From contig JANQFW010000027.1 of NCBI GenBank assembly GCA_028277625.1, forward strand, positions 1 to 55,205: a stretch of DNA of 55,205 nucleotides, written 5' to 3'. The notes under the pieces were generated by a model, which saw only the letters and a program-made list of their open reading frames with translations, had not been told where the DNA came from and made no database searches. The stretch is from Candidatus Gastranaerophilales bacterium. Lineage in GTDB: Bacteria > Cyanobacteriota > Vampirovibrionia > Gastranaerophilales > JANQFW01. The position numbers and the translations under genes were made by a program. Below are positions 42,833 to 52,179 of this stretch, piece by piece (the stretch's first letter is position 1; every line of letters begins with the position of its first letter).

Positions 42833-43543
42833 ATGCCAAATATATTACAGCTCAAGATTAAACTTGCAGACATAAAGCCTGATATATGGAGAACTTTTCA
42901 AGTCGAAGACAACATAACATTTAAATCGCTACATGATATTATTCAAACCATTATGGGGTGGGAAGACTATCATATGTATGAATTTGTCATTGATGGCTTT
43001 ATAGTTAGCTGTGAAGAAGGCTCGACCTTCAATCCTGCGGAAGGTTTTTTTAGACAACTTACATCTTCTAAAAAGTTTCAAGAAATGCTCGACAAGGCAG
43101 AATCGGATGATGGAACTATTACCCTTGACCCTGAAGAAATAAATGAAATTTTTAAGGCAGAAGAAGAGACAGCTAAGCTAAAAAGCACATACCACTTAAA
43201 CAGTCCAATTTCGGAGCTTATAAAAGAAAAAGGTCAAACTTTCAGGTATGTATACGATTTTGGTGACAATTGGGTGCACGAAGTTGAAGTAGAACAAATA
43301 CTTGAAAAAAATCCTGGTAAAGTTTATCCAAACTGTGTTGCCGGAGCAAGAGCTTGTCCACCGGAAGATTGTGGCTCTTTCTTTGGTTATTCTGATTTAT
43401 TACGTATTATGGATGATGAAAGCGATCTTGAATATGAAGAGACAATGGATTGGCTTGGCGAAGACTATGATCCTGAGTATTTTAATGCTAATAAAATCAA
43501 CAAAAGGCTCAAAAAGATAAAATACGAAAAGGTTAAAAAATAA
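42833..43543 (+). CDS. Plasmid pRiA4b ORF-3-like protein
   Basis: The 236-residue protein matches the pRiA4b ORF-3/TnpR-like domain: LQLKIKLADIKPDIWRTFQV at the N-terminus, SLHDIIQTIMGWEDYHMYEF, then YVYDFGDNWVHEVEVEQIL and a cysteine-containing CVAGARACPPEDCGS with GYSDLLRIM. The family was first seen as a passenger of IS1096 and plasmids and has no proven function. Good ribosome binding site (AGAGGG). It carries an insertion of acidic residues near 80-115. Monocistronic. Confidence 0.88.
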   Translation: MPNILQLKIKLADIKPDIWRTFQVEDNITFKSLHDIIQTIMGWEDYHMYEFVIDGFIVSCEEGSTFNPAEGFFRQLTSSKKFQEMLDKAESDDGTITLDPEEINEIFKAEEETAKLKSTYHLNSPISELIKEKGQTFRYVYDFGDNWVHEVEVEQILEKNPGKVYPNCVAGARACPPEDCGSFFGYSDLLRIMDDESDLEYEETMDWLGEDYDPEYFNANKINKRLKKIKYEKVKK

Positions 43544-43636
43544 TTGAAGGCTACAACAAAATATTTTTTTAATAATTAGATACTTGTTTTAATGCTATAA
43601 TTTTATTTGTAAATTTGAAAAATAAGTATCGTAAAT

Positions 43637-44167
43637 ATGCTAGATAGTCACAAAATTAATAACAAACTTGGTAAGGCTGACCAAGATAACCTAACAGGCT
43701 ATGTTCCATTTTATTTATGGGCATACTTAGTGCTTGGCCTTATTTTTTCCGAAGCATTTGGCGAATTTATCACCAAATATATTCCAGAACTAACAACTAT
43801 TTACACTTTTACCAGAAGCTTTGCCGGCATCATAGTTCTATCGATTGTGCTTACAATGTATGCATCTATAAGGCATAAGTGGGCAATATCTTTTCCACAT
43901 GCTATATTTTCTGCAATAACAGCTACAATTGGCTATTTTATAGGCTATTTTTGTATAATACTTTTAATTCACTACTTTATGCTAGGCAAAGAACAAATAT
44001 TTGAAGCTATATTTAAAAATGAGCATAAAATTTTACTTGATCTGTTTGAGCTATTTGCGCAATATTTTGTTTTAAGTTTAGTTGGTATATTTTTAACTAA
44101 CAAGTTTATTGTAGCGATTATAAAACCAATGAAAAAGAGAAAAGTAAAAAAAGTAGATGAAAAATAG
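43637..44167 (+). CDS. Hypothetical integral membrane protein, 176 residues
   Basis: Four predicted membrane helices (YVPFYLWAYLVLGLIF, SFAGIIVLSIVLTMYAS, IGYFIGYFCIILLIHYF and YFVLSLVGIFLTNKFIV) and a basic C-terminal tail (PMKKRKVKKVDEK). No known family recognised. AAGTATCGTAAAT precedes the ATG, so the ribosome binding site is weak and the start is uncertain by a few codons. Confidence 0.6.
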   Translation: MLDSHKINNKLGKADQDNLTGYVPFYLWAYLVLGLIFSEAFGEFITKYIPELTTIYTFTRSFAGIIVLSIVLTMYASIRHKWAISFPHAIFSAITATIGYFIGYFCIILLIHYFMLGKEQIFEAIFKNEHKILLDLFELFAQYFVLSLVGIFLTNKFIVAIIKPMKKRKVKKVDEK

Positions 44168-44297
44168 TTAATTTTGCCCTTAAAAATAATTATTTCTGAT
44201 GGGGTATTTTATCAAATTTTGTATTATAATATTTTTTAAATATACTAAGTTTAAAGTTGCAGGTACTTATGTTAGATTTAACCAGGAGTATTACAAG

Positions 44298-44444
44298 ATG
44301 ATTAACATTATATTAACTTCTTTATTTTCCATAATTCTTCTTGGAATTGTAATATACGGCTACCATAAGTTCATGGTTAATTATGGATTAAAGCTTAAAG
44401 TGCAAAGTTTACCCAATGTGAGTAAACTTAATACAAAATCTTAA
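44298..44444 (+). CDS. 48-residue single-helix membrane peptide
   Basis: ATG 44298 with AGGAG about 10 bases upstream opens a short frame with one membrane helix (IILTSLFSIILLGIVIYGY) and a polar tail. The frame is open 33 codons further upstream, but without a ribosome binding site and with an unlikely composition, so the short form is preferred. Function unknown. Confidence 0.5.
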   Translation: MINIILTSLFSIILLGIVIYGYHKFMVNYGLKLKVQSLPNVSKLNTKS

Positions 44445-44454
44445 AATAAAAAAA

Positions 44455-45114
44455 TTAGAATTTGAGGCTATCAATTGCCTCTTTAATATTAGTTGCATTA
44501 TAAACATAAGAGCCTGCAACTAGTACATTTGCACCGGCATTAACAACAATCTTTGCAGTTTCTGTATTTATTCCGCCATCTACTTCTATATCGATGTTTT
44601 TATTATGTTGTTTGATTAGTTCAAAAGATTCAGTAATTTTAGGCACGCAACTTGTCATAAATTTTTGGCCGCCAAAGCCTGGCTCTACTGTCATTATCAA
44701 AATTAAATCTATTAAATCCAAATATTCTGCAATAACAGAAACCGGCGTCTTAGGTTTTATTGATAGCCCGGCTTTTATTCCGGCTTTTTTAATATACTCA
44801 AGGGTGTCGTTTAAATTTTTACAATCACTTTCATAGTGCAAAGTTATAATATCTGAACCAGCCTTAATAAAAGCATCAATAAAATCTTCGGGGTTATGGA
44901 TCATTAAGTGAACATCATACACAAGTTTGCTTACTTTGCGCAATGACTTTACAACAGGCGCACCAATAGTTAAGTTTGGCACAAACTTGCCATCCATTAC
45001 ATCAACATGCACCCAGTCTGCGCCGGCATGTTCTATTTTTTTTATATCTCTTTCAAGATTTGCAAAATCCGCTGATAAAATTGATGGGGCAACAAGTATA
45101 TCCTTCTTCTTCAT
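44455..45114 (-). CDS. rpe: Ribulose-phosphate 3-epimerase
   Basis: Pentose phosphate pathway enzyme, TIM barrel, metal-dependent. VAPSILSADFANLERDI, WVHVDVMDGKFVPNLTIG, VYDVHLMIHNPEDFI, MTVEPGFGGQKFM and IEVDGGINTETA are the family signatures with the catalytic aspartates. Length 219 is normal. It lies downstream of rnc beyond a terminator-like hairpin, so it may need its own promoter. Ribosome binding site AGGTGA. Confidence 0.96.
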   Translation of the reverse strand: MKKKDILVAPSILSADFANLERDIKKIEHAGADWVHVDVMDGKFVPNLTIGAPVVKSLRKVSKLVYDVHLMIHNPEDFIDAFIKAGSDIITLHYESDCKNLNDTLEYIKKAGIKAGLSIKPKTPVSVIAEYLDLIDLILIMTVEPGFGGQKFMTSCVPKITESFELIKQHNKNIDIEVDGGINTETAKIVVNAGANVLVAGSYVYNATNIKEAIDSLKF

Positions 45115-45133
45115 TATTCTTAATCACCTAATT

Positions 45134-45158
45134 AAAAAAGGGTGATAATCGCCACCCT
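45134..45158 (-). terminator. Terminator between rnc and rpe
   Basis: AGGGTG (45139-45144) and CACCCT (45153-45158) form a hairpin; on the minus strand it is followed by TTTTTTAATT (45138 downward). It ends the pyrH-frr-cdsA-rnc transcript, perhaps with readthrough into rpe. Confidence 0.75.
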
Positions 45159-45169
45159 CTATATAAGAT

Positions 45170-45889
45170 TTACTCTAAAAGATTCAAGCTTCTAACAGCA
45201 AGCTCAGCTGCTTTTTGCTGGGCCTCTTTTTTAGACTTACCAGTTCCAAACCCGCAAACTTCACCATTAATAAGAACCTCAATTTCAAAAGTTTTATCGT
45301 GCGGTGGTCCTGATTCTTCGGCTATATTGTATAAGGGTAGATCAATGCCCTCTGCTTGGGTATACTCTTGTAAAATAGCCTTATAATTGTATTTTGCAGC
45401 ACATTGCTCAATTTCTGTAACTTCATCTTCTAGTAGGTTAATTAGCATAGATTCAAGCTCATCCATTTTTCCATCAAGGTACAAAGCACCCAGCAATGCC
45501 TCAAAAGCACACGCTAAAGTGGAGGGGCGGGTTCGTCCTCCCATTTTAGCTTCGTGATAGCCTATTCTTAAATACTTGCTCAAATTAATTTTTTCAGCAA
45601 TTTGAGCCAAAATACTATCGCTAATCAATATTGCTCTTATCTTAGTAAGCTCACCTTCTGCATAAGTGGGAAATCTTTCGTGAAGATAGTCACTTGCAAC
45701 AAGCTTAAGCACAGCATCACCCAAAAACTCAAGCCTTTCATTACACATCAAGCTAGATAGTTTATTTTCAAAAGTATACGAGCTGTGCGTTAAAGCAGTA
45801 TTAAGCAATGCATAATCATTGCAAGTAATATTAAGGTTTTCTATTAATTCACCTAATAGTTCTTTTCTACTTTTATCTACTTTTACCAT
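45170..45889 (-). CDS. rnc: Ribonuclease III
   Basis: Double-stranded RNA endonuclease for rRNA and mRNA processing. Signature CNERLEFLGDAVLKLVASDY (about 50-69); second acidic site in ACAFEALLGALYLDG (about 121-135). The C-terminal dsRNA-binding domain is at about 165-235 (YKAILQEYTQAEG, then VCGFGTGKSKKEAQQKAAEL). Length 239. Follows cdsA by 18 bases. Confidence 0.96.
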   Translation of the reverse strand: MVKVDKSRKELLGELIENLNITCNDYALLNTALTHSSYTFENKLSSLMCNERLEFLGDAVLKLVASDYLHERFPTYAEGELTKIRAILISDSILAQIAEKINLSKYLRIGYHEAKMGGRTRPSTLACAFEALLGALYLDGKMDELESMLINLLEDEVTEIEQCAAKYNYKAILQEYTQAEGIDLPLYNIAEESGPPHDKTFEIEVLINGEVCGFGTGKSKKEAQQKAAELAVRSLNLLE

Positions 45890-45907
45890 AAACTCAATAA
45901 CCCGAAG

Positions 45908-46759
45908 TTATAATAATGCTCCAGTTACAAATATACTAAAATAATAATAAGCAATAGGACCGGTAAAAATATAGCTGTCTGCTCTATCTAAAATGCCTCC
46001 ATGCCCCGGAAGAACATTACCTGAATCCTTGACGCCCGCATCTCTTTTTAACATAGATTCGCAAAGGTCACCAGATTGAGCTGCTAAAGTTAAAAGCAAT
46101 CCAGATATGGCTGAATGTACAAAAGGTAAGCCAATTAAATATCCTATACCAATAGCTCCTAAAATACCACCGACAGTACCGCCTATAGCACCTTCCATAG
46201 TTTTGTTGGGGCTAATTTCTTTATAAAGAGGTCTTTTACCAAAATTTTTACCGACATAATATGCAAAAATATCTGAGAATGATATAACAAAAAACATTAG
46301 CACGATAAAGCCCAGACCAATTGGCATTTCTTTATTAAACAACTCAAAGGTCTGGCTGTTCATATCTCTAAGCAAATATATGTGGACAGGCAGCCATCCC
46401 CCGTATACAAAGGCAAAAATAGTAAATGCCAAATCCTTCATGTTGGCCTTTTGCCCTCTCATCAGAATTAATATAAATGCAGCAATTGTACCGATTGATA
46501 ACATAAAAGCCATACCAGGCAGGGTTTTAAAATAAGCACAAATTAATAGTGCAAAACTTACCAAGATTACTAACCAACGAATTGGGTCCAAGTTTTTTAA
46601 TTTAGCAAAGTTGATAAGCTCATTTAAACCAGTACTTATCAAAATAGTCAAGAAGACTACCAGCGCAAACCCACCCTGAACTATGCTTAAAAATGCAATA
46701 GTTAAGAAAATTATTGCAACATATACTCTCTTACCTGTAAAAAATTTAATTAAGTTCAC
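45908..46759 (-). CDS. cdsA: Phosphatidate cytidylyltransferase
   Basis: Makes CDP-diacylglycerol for phospholipid synthesis. Seven to eight membrane helices; the CdsA signature is near the C-terminus (SMLKRDAGVKDSGNVLPGHG, then GILDRADSYIF). ISPNKTMEGAIGGTVGG is also typical. The GTG start at 46759 follows the frr stop directly (TAA-GTG), so translation is coupled. Length 283. Confidence 0.95.
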   Translation of the reverse strand: MNLIKFFTGKRVYVAIIFLTIAFLSIVQGGFALVVFLTILISTGLNELINFAKLKNLDPIRWLVILVSFALLICAYFKTLPGMAFMLSIGTIAAFILILMRGQKANMKDLAFTIFAFVYGGWLPVHIYLLRDMNSQTFELFNKEMPIGLGFIVLMFFVISFSDIFAYYVGKNFGKRPLYKEISPNKTMEGAIGGTVGGILGAIGIGYLIGLPFVHSAISGLLLTLAAQSGDLCESMLKRDAGVKDSGNVLPGHGGILDRADSYIFTGPIAYYYFSIFVTGALL

Positions 46760-47320
46760 TTATACCGTCAAAACCTCTTTTTCCTTTTCAGATACCAGTT
46801 TATCAATTTCTTTGGTATACTTATCAGTTACTTTTTGGATGTCATTTTGATAATCTTTCACTTGATCTTCAGGAAGGCTTTCGTCTTTTTCTTGTTTTTT
46901 AAGAGCATCAGACATATCTCTTCTAATATTTCTGATTGCTACTTTGCCATCTTCACCGATTTTTTTCACTTTTTTGGTTAAGTCTTTTCTTCTTTCCTCG
47001 GTAAGAGGTGGGAATGTTATTCTTACGTTAGTACCATCACTATTTGGTGTAACACCTAAGTCTGACTTTAAGATAGCTTTTTCAATTTCTGCAAGAATAG
47101 TTTTATCATAAGGTTGAATTACAAGAGTGTTTCCATCCTGAACACTTACATTAGCAAGTTGTTTTATTGGAGTTGGAGCTCCGTAATATTCAACGCTTAA
47201 CTTATCTAAAATCATAGGGTTGGCTCTGCCTGTGCGTATATTAACAAACTCTTTTTTAGTTTCGTTAATAGTTTTTTGCATTTTTGCTTCACCGTCTTGC
47301 AAAAGTTGATCAACACTCAT
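46760..47320 (-). CDS. frr: Ribosome recycling factor
   Basis: Splits post-termination ribosomes with EF-G. The 186-residue protein carries the RRF pattern: [73 protein letters not shown] and [19 protein letters not shown]. Overlaps the pyrH end by 11 bases. Confidence 0.97.
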   Translation of the reverse strand: MSVDQLLQDGEAKMQKTINETKKEFVNIRTGRANPMILDKLSVEYYGAPTPIKQLANVSVQDGNTLVIQPYDKTILAEIEKAILKSDLGVTPNSDGTNVRITFPPLTEERRKDLTKKVKKIGEDGKVAIRNIRRDMSDALKKQEKDESLPEDQVKDYQNDIQKVTDKYTKEIDKLVSEKEKEVLTV

Positions 47321-48056
47321 TGTTTTCTCCTCCTATAATAGTACCGATTTTTTGTCCTTTAATTATTTTTTCTATAACGCCGTCTTCTGCAAAATCAAAC
47401 ACCAATATGGGTACATTATTGTTTTTACAAAGTGTAACCGCTGTGTTATCAATAACTTTTAAATCCTTGACAATCACATCATCATAAGTGATAGAATCAA
47501 ATTTTTTAGCATCATCATTATGCCTTGGGTCTTTATCATAAACACCGTCAACTCTATTTTTCGCCATAAGCATAACTTCTGCATCAATCTCTGCTGCTCG
47601 CAAAGATGCAGCTGTATCTGTGGTAAAGAATGGATTTCCTGTACCGGCAGCAAATATTATAACTCTACCTTTTTCCAGGTGCCTTATAGCTCTAAATCTT
47701 ATATATGGTTCTGCAATAGCATTCATTGTGATGGCCGATAATACTCTACAGGAAACTTTATAGTTTCTTAAAACGCCCTGTAGCACTTGTGCATTCATGA
47801 CAGTTGCAAGCATACCAACATAATCAGCAGATGCTTGATCCATACCTAATTTTGCACTATTTTGCACGCCTCTAAATATATTGCCACCGCCAACAACAAC
47901 TGCAACACCTACACCCATATCATGGATACTTTTTATTTGTTTTGCAACTTTATTTACTACATCAGGGTCTATGCCATAACCCTGCTCCCCCATAAGGGCT
48001 TCTCCGCTTATTTTTAGCAATACCCTTTTGTATTTAATTTCTTCCTTGTCAGTCAT
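47310..48056 (-). CDS. pyrH: UMP kinase
   Basis: Bacterial UMP kinase of the amino-acid kinase family. [28 protein letters not shown], the [20 protein letters not shown] nucleotide segment and [14 protein letters not shown] are all diagnostic. Length 248. First gene of the pyrH-frr-cdsA-rnc run. Confidence 0.97.
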   Translation of the reverse strand: MTDKEEIKYKRVLLKISGEALMGEQGYGIDPDVVNKVAKQIKSIHDMGVGVAVVVGGGNIFRGVQNSAKLGMDQASADYVGMLATVMNAQVLQGVLRNYKVSCRVLSAITMNAIAEPYIRFRAIRHLEKGRVIIFAAGTGNPFFTTDTAASLRAAEIDAEVMLMAKNRVDGVYDKDPRHNDDAKKFDSITYDDVIVKDLKVIDNTAVTLCKNNNVPILVFDFAEDGVIEKIIKGQKIGTIIGGENNEC

Positions 48057-48154
48057 TTTTTCTCTCTTTTTCTAGAAAGTTCTTATTCAATCAAATAATA
48101 CTTATTTTATTGTACTAAAAAATTTTAAAAATATAGATATTTTCTTACTAAATT

Positions 48155-49462
48155 TTAATAATATTTTTTTAATAATACTTTATTTATTGTGTCAGTAATA
48201 TTAATAAGGGTACTTGAGAGGGTTTCGTTTACTTTTATATTTTCACAAATTATATCCGCAAATTCTGATTTATTGAAGTCACCGTAGCCTTTTTCTTTCC
48301 ACAGCCTGTGTAAAATAACACACATGCCGTCTTCACATTTTATTTCAAATGGTTCAATTGTTATTTCGCTTTTATGATATTCATTAATCGCTCGAACAAT
48401 CAAGTGTTCTGGTATTATATCTTCAAATTCACCTTCTGGTATCAAAAAAGCCTGATCAGATTGCCTTTTAATCTGATTTAGTTGCTCATAAATACTTTGC
48501 GCATCTTTATCTAAAATTATTAAAATAGGGATTTTTAACCTGTTTTTGTATAAATTGTACAATTTAAGAACTTGATTTTTGCCACCAGCAGCTTTTAATT
48601 TAACGCCTTTTTTTATGAATTCGAGCCCTCTAATTTTAGAAAAAAGCGGTAGCAGTTTTTCTTCGGTGATACCTTCAACTAACAGAAGCAGCTCAACTGG
48701 CAACAATACACCGTTTTGATTTCTGTATACTTTTGATTTTTTATATATAAATTCAAGCTTTTCAATATTAAGCTGCTTTGCCTCAGAACTATTAAGCTGT
48801 TCACTTAGCCATAAAAGCCTGTTTATAAATTCATTATTTTCAAAAGATTGCGGTTGATCTTTTACTACTTGCAAAAATCCATTAATATTTAGTGGATAGG
48901 CATAATTAAACATAATGGCATTGTTATCAAATATATCTAGTTGTGATAAATCAAAACTTGTATCTATTTCAAAACCATTTTCTTTTAATAGTTCAGCAAA
49001 AGCAGTCTTATCATTTCCGCATAAAACGTCGTTTTCTATACCTGGTTTTGAATTTTTTATTATATCTTGAGATGCGAGTATATCTTTAACCATCTCAAAA
49101 GAATTAAATAATCTGGTTTCTTCATAATGCAAATAAAGATTCAACTTATAGTCAGGTGCACCAGTGTAACCTAAGTGTTCTATAGATTTGTTCCATATAA
49201 GCTGTACTAACTTTTTTACAGTAGAATAAGAATATTTATGATAATTTTTAGAAGTTATTTTGGGCTTAAGCGTTCCTTTATTAAGAATTTCAGCTGCTAG
49301 TCTTTGATATTTTGCAAAAGGGTATTTGAATTTTAGTAATCTTTTTAAAATTACCGTCATTTCGTCAAGCTCTAGAGGTCTTATAGTGACTTGTTGTTCA
49401 CTACATTCAGGAATAGAAAAGTCCGTAACTATTTTATTACTTTTTCGTACTAGCTCAGATAT
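48155..49462 (-). CDS. Lone OLD-like TOPRIM-domain protein, probable non-AUG or lost start
   Basis: A C-terminal TOPRIM domain (in ATG-based numbering): LLLLVEGITEEKLLPLFSKI (E about 227), GVKLKAAGGKNQVLKLYNLY, IPILIILDKDAQSIY (DKD about 281-283) and IPEGEFEDIIP. This is the OLD-nuclease pattern, but no ATPase domain or gene is attached. The N-terminal 200 residues are helical and unrecognised. The first ATG, at 49360, has no ribosome binding site. The frame continues upstream for about 34 sensible residues (SELVRKSNKIVTDFSIPEC, then VTIRPLELDE) to ATA 49462-49460, with AAAGGGAG just ahead. So the real start is either ATA or an ATG lost by mutation. Function unknown. Confidence 0.6.
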   Translation of the reverse strand: MSELVRKSNKIVTDFSIPECSEQQVTIRPLELDEMTVILKRLLKFKYPFAKYQRLAAEILNKGTLKPKITSKNYHKYSYSTVKKLVQLIWNKSIEHLGYTGAPDYKLNLYLHYEETRLFNSFEMVKDILASQDIIKNSKPGIENDVLCGNDKTAFAELLKENGFEIDTSFDLSQLDIFDNNAIMFNYAYPLNINGFLQVVKDQPQSFENNEFINRLLWLSEQLNSSEAKQLNIEKLEFIYKKSKVYRNQNGVLLPVELLLLVEGITEEKLLPLFSKIRGLEFIKKGVKLKAAGGKNQVLKLYNLYKNRLKIPILIILDKDAQSIYEQLNQIKRQSDQAFLIPEGEFEDIIPEHLIVRAINEYHKSEITIEPFEIKCEDGMCVILHRLWKEKGYGDFNKSEFADIICENIKVNETLSSTLINITDTINKVLLKKYY

Positions 49463-49969
49463 ATTATTACTCCCTTTGCAATCTTTTTATTAAGTATATA
49501 TTAATATTTTATCAAATTTATATATAATAAACAATATTAGAAAAAATAAATTGCTAATTAAATTCTCAAAATTTAGCATTGCTACAATTAAATCCATTAT
49601 TAAGACTGGATAAAATAGATAAAAGTTTCTGCAATGAGATAAAAGTTAAGTGAAAAGGCTAGCAAAAACATCCTTGAAGTATTATGCATCTCAATAATAT
49701 ATTATAATAAAATTATACGTTTAATCTTTATTAAAAATGTTAATCTTTGTAAAAGAATAAAAGAGTAGCTGTTCATGTTTTTAGATTTTTAACTTTAAGC
49801 AGGTGTAAAGAGAATCGTTTAAGATAAAATTCAAAAAGGCTAAGATATACAAATATTATAAACTATTTAAAATTTTTATTAAACTTTAAAATCAGTATTT
49901 GGCATTATCCTGTAATGCTGAGATATTGATCTTGGCTTTTTTGATGTGTAATTTAAAGGAGTATTTAAA
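49463..49969. other. AT-rich intergenic region
   Basis: Divergent control region for the TOPRIM protein (minus) and the 126-residue gene (plus). Apart from a short dyad GCATTA-TCCTG-TAATGC (49902-49918), about 50 bases ahead of the plus-strand gene, I see no structure. Confidence 0.5.
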
Positions 49970-50350
49970 ATGAAGTTACATTCTAGAATAAGTGTTAGAT
50001 TCAAAGGAGTTAGTGAAGAAAAAAATTTAAATCCGTCCTCTGTTAAGATAGCTAATCGTCTAGAAGATTCAGGTTACAGAGGATATTTAGTAGATCCAAA
50101 AGGAGCTAGAGGAGATTCTTTAAATCAAGCTATAAATAATCATCATAAAGTTAAAATGTTAAAACAATGTTTGGGTGGTGATGAACATAGTGAGATTCTT
50201 AAGAACTCAATCGAAAAGAGGGAAAATAATTTTTTAAAACCACTACAATCACTATTGAAATGCAATAATCGATTAGCAAACGAAAGCAAACCAAGCTTAC
50301 CACATGATGTAATAAAAAAAGTAGCCAGTATCCTTGAAAAAGTATACTAA
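49970..50350 (+). CDS. Hypothetical 126-residue protein with FKG motif
   Basis: No family recognised. The start has a strong AAAGGAG about 9 bases upstream. MKLHSRISVRFKGVSEEKN carries the F-K-G tripeptide seen in other orphan proteins here. Then come RLEDSGYRGYLVDPKGARG and a helical, lysine-rich C-terminal half (IKKVASILEKVY). No signal peptide, no membrane segment, two cysteines. Monocistronic, convergent with the B-box protein. Confidence 0.65.
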   Translation: MKLHSRISVRFKGVSEEKNLNPSSVKIANRLEDSGYRGYLVDPKGARGDSLNQAINNHHKVKMLKQCLGGDEHSEILKNSIEKRENNFLKPLQSLLKCNNRLANESKPSLPHDVIKKVASILEKVY

Positions 50351-50361
50351 AGCTATTTTTA

Positions 50362-50898
50362 TTATTTTTTAAACTCCAAAACCGCCCCCAGCACTGCCAA
50401 AAACAATGCGCAAATAGAATATGGGTTCATAAAAAAATTAATAGCTACGTCTGAGCAAGTAGGTAAAAATACTTCAGGAGTTGGGATCATTGACATGTAA
50501 TATAAAGGGTTTAATACAACACAAACAGCTGTTATCGCACCTGATAAAAGTTGAATTCTTAAGCCTTTTTTGTGCCCAGCTATTAATATAATTGCTTTTG
50601 CCACAAAAAAACCAATAAAATATGCCGCAAGATAACCTAACAAGCCAAGGCTGCATTTAAATAGAAACCAAAAATAAGTGCAGCCAACGCCGGCAATCAA
50701 GCCCACAAATCCGCCTAATATATATTGTTTAGCAGTAATTTGCTCCAAGTGTGTAACTTTTGGCTGCGCGCACTCTTTGCACTTGTAGCCGACAGGAGAC
50801 TGAACCATGCACTTGGGGCAAATATGTCTTTCGCAAGCTGTGCATTTTAGACCTGTTTCAACGTCTTTGTGAATGTAGCAGTACTTTTCTTCTTCCAT
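50362..50898 (-). CDS. B-box-type zinc-finger membrane protein
   Basis: The N-terminal zinc finger, with CYIHKDVETGLKCTACERHI, CPKCMVQSPVGYKCKEC (residues about 5-43), is the B-box-like module found in front of bacterial membrane domains. Three to four membrane helices follow (YILGGFVGLIAGVGCTYFWF; LLGYLAAYFIGFFVAKAIIL; IQLLSGAITAVCVVLNPLYY; a C-terminal helix). The rhomboid catalytic motif is absent. I start it at ATG 50898, directly before the finger; the frame extends 36 residues upstream without plausible coding. Function unknown. Confidence 0.75.
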   Translation of the reverse strand: MEEEKYCYIHKDVETGLKCTACERHICPKCMVQSPVGYKCKECAQPKVTHLEQITAKQYILGGFVGLIAGVGCTYFWFLFKCSLGLLGYLAAYFIGFFVAKAIILIAGHKKGLRIQLLSGAITAVCVVLNPLYYMSMIPTPEVFLPTCSDVAINFFMNPYSICALFLAVLGAVLEFKK

Positions 50899-51081
50899 AG
50901 TTCTTTGACTATCTCCCTTTAAGATAAAAATGCCTATAAATATCTTTTCGACGCTTTTTATTAAAAAGTTTATTTTTTTTGAGCTTTTATAGCGATTTTG
51001 AAACAATGCTTTATATTTTATATTTTATTATTTATAATTCATATAATCAAAGCATTTAAAAAAGAGGTATAAAAGAGAAAA

Positions 51082-52179
51082 TTGTCAAAACACATTGAAA
51101 ATAACAAATCTATAAACAATACAGCTGATGATATTATTAATATTAGCAGTGAACTTATAAAAGAAAGCAATACAAATAATAAAGAGATGAAAATAGCTTT
51201 TTATGATGCAAAGCCTTATGATATAGATATTTTTAACGAAATAAATCAAAATTATGGCTACGAGCTCAGCTACTTTAAATATCACCTAAATCCAGAAACT
51301 GCTATTTTGGCCAAGGGTCATAATGCAGTATGTGCATTTGTTAATGATGAAATATCTAAAGCAACTATTGATGAACTTGCTAATTGTGGGGTAAAGCTAA
51401 TAGCCCTTAGATGTGCGGGCTATAATAATGTCGACTTAAAATACTGTGCAAACAAGAATATTCAAGTTGTAAGTGTACCGGGGTACTCACCAGAGGCCGT
51501 GGCAGAGCATGCAGTCGCTTTGATTATGACCCTTAACAGAAAAACACACAAAGCTTATAACAGAACTAAAGAAAATAATTTTAGCGTTAACGGACTTTTA
51601 GGATTTAATATTTATGGAAAAACTATTGGCGTTATTGGAACAGGAAAAATAGGCCAAGCTTTTATTAAGATAATGAAAGGCTTTGGTGCTAATGTTATTG
51701 CATATGATCCATATCCAAATGAAAAACTGGCTGAAGGCTTGGGCTTTAAGTTTGTGGACCTGCCTGAACTTTATAAAAATTCTGATATAATATCGTTGCA
51801 TTGCCCTTTAACAAGAGATACCCATCATTTGATTAACAAACATAGCTTATCTCAAATGAAAAGTAATGTAATGATAATCAATACAAGCCGCGGTGGCATA
51901 ATTAACACCAAAGACCTTATTAAGAGCTTAAAAGCAAAACAAGTTGGTTCTGCCGGTCTTGATGTTTATGAAGAGGAGAGCAGCTACTTTTTTGAAGATT
52001 TTTCAAACGAAGTAATTACCGATGATACTCTTGCAAGGCTATTAACCTTTAATAATGTTATAGTTACTTCGCATCAGGGGTTTCTTACAAAAGAAGCATT
52101 GCATAACATAGCTGAGACAACACTGAAGAGTGTTAAAGCTTTTCAGTCGGGTAAAGAATTGGTAAATGTTGTTAGGTAG
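51082..52179 (+). CDS. D-2-hydroxyacid dehydrogenase (D-lactate dehydrogenase LdhA-like)
   Basis: NAD-dependent reduction of pyruvate to D-lactate, or a related reaction. The core begins MKIAFYDAKPYDIDIF. The nucleotide-binding motif is IGVIGTGKIGQAFIKIMKGF; catalytic residues lie in INTSRGGIINTKDL (Arg), AGLDVYEEES (Glu) and VTSHQGFLTKEAL (His). A TTG start at 51082, with AGAGG 15 bases ahead, would add a 35-residue polar extension not found in LdhA; the internal ATG 51187 gives the usual length (330) but lacks a good ribosome binding site. Its end overlaps thiE by 8 bases, convergently. Confidence 0.88.
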   Translation: MSKHIENNKSINNTADDIINISSELIKESNTNNKEMKIAFYDAKPYDIDIFNEINQNYGYELSYFKYHLNPETAILAKGHNAVCAFVNDEISKATIDELANCGVKLIALRCAGYNNVDLKYCANKNIQVVSVPGYSPEAVAEHAVALIMTLNRKTHKAYNRTKENNFSVNGLLGFNIYGKTIGVIGTGKIGQAFIKIMKGFGANVIAYDPYPNEKLAEGLGFKFVDLPELYKNSDIISLHCPLTRDTHHLINKHSLSQMKSNVMIINTSRGGIINTKDLIKSLKAKQVGSAGLDVYEEESSYFFEDFSNEVITDDTLARLLTFNNVIVTSHQGFLTKEALHNIAETTLKSVKAFQSGKELVNVVR

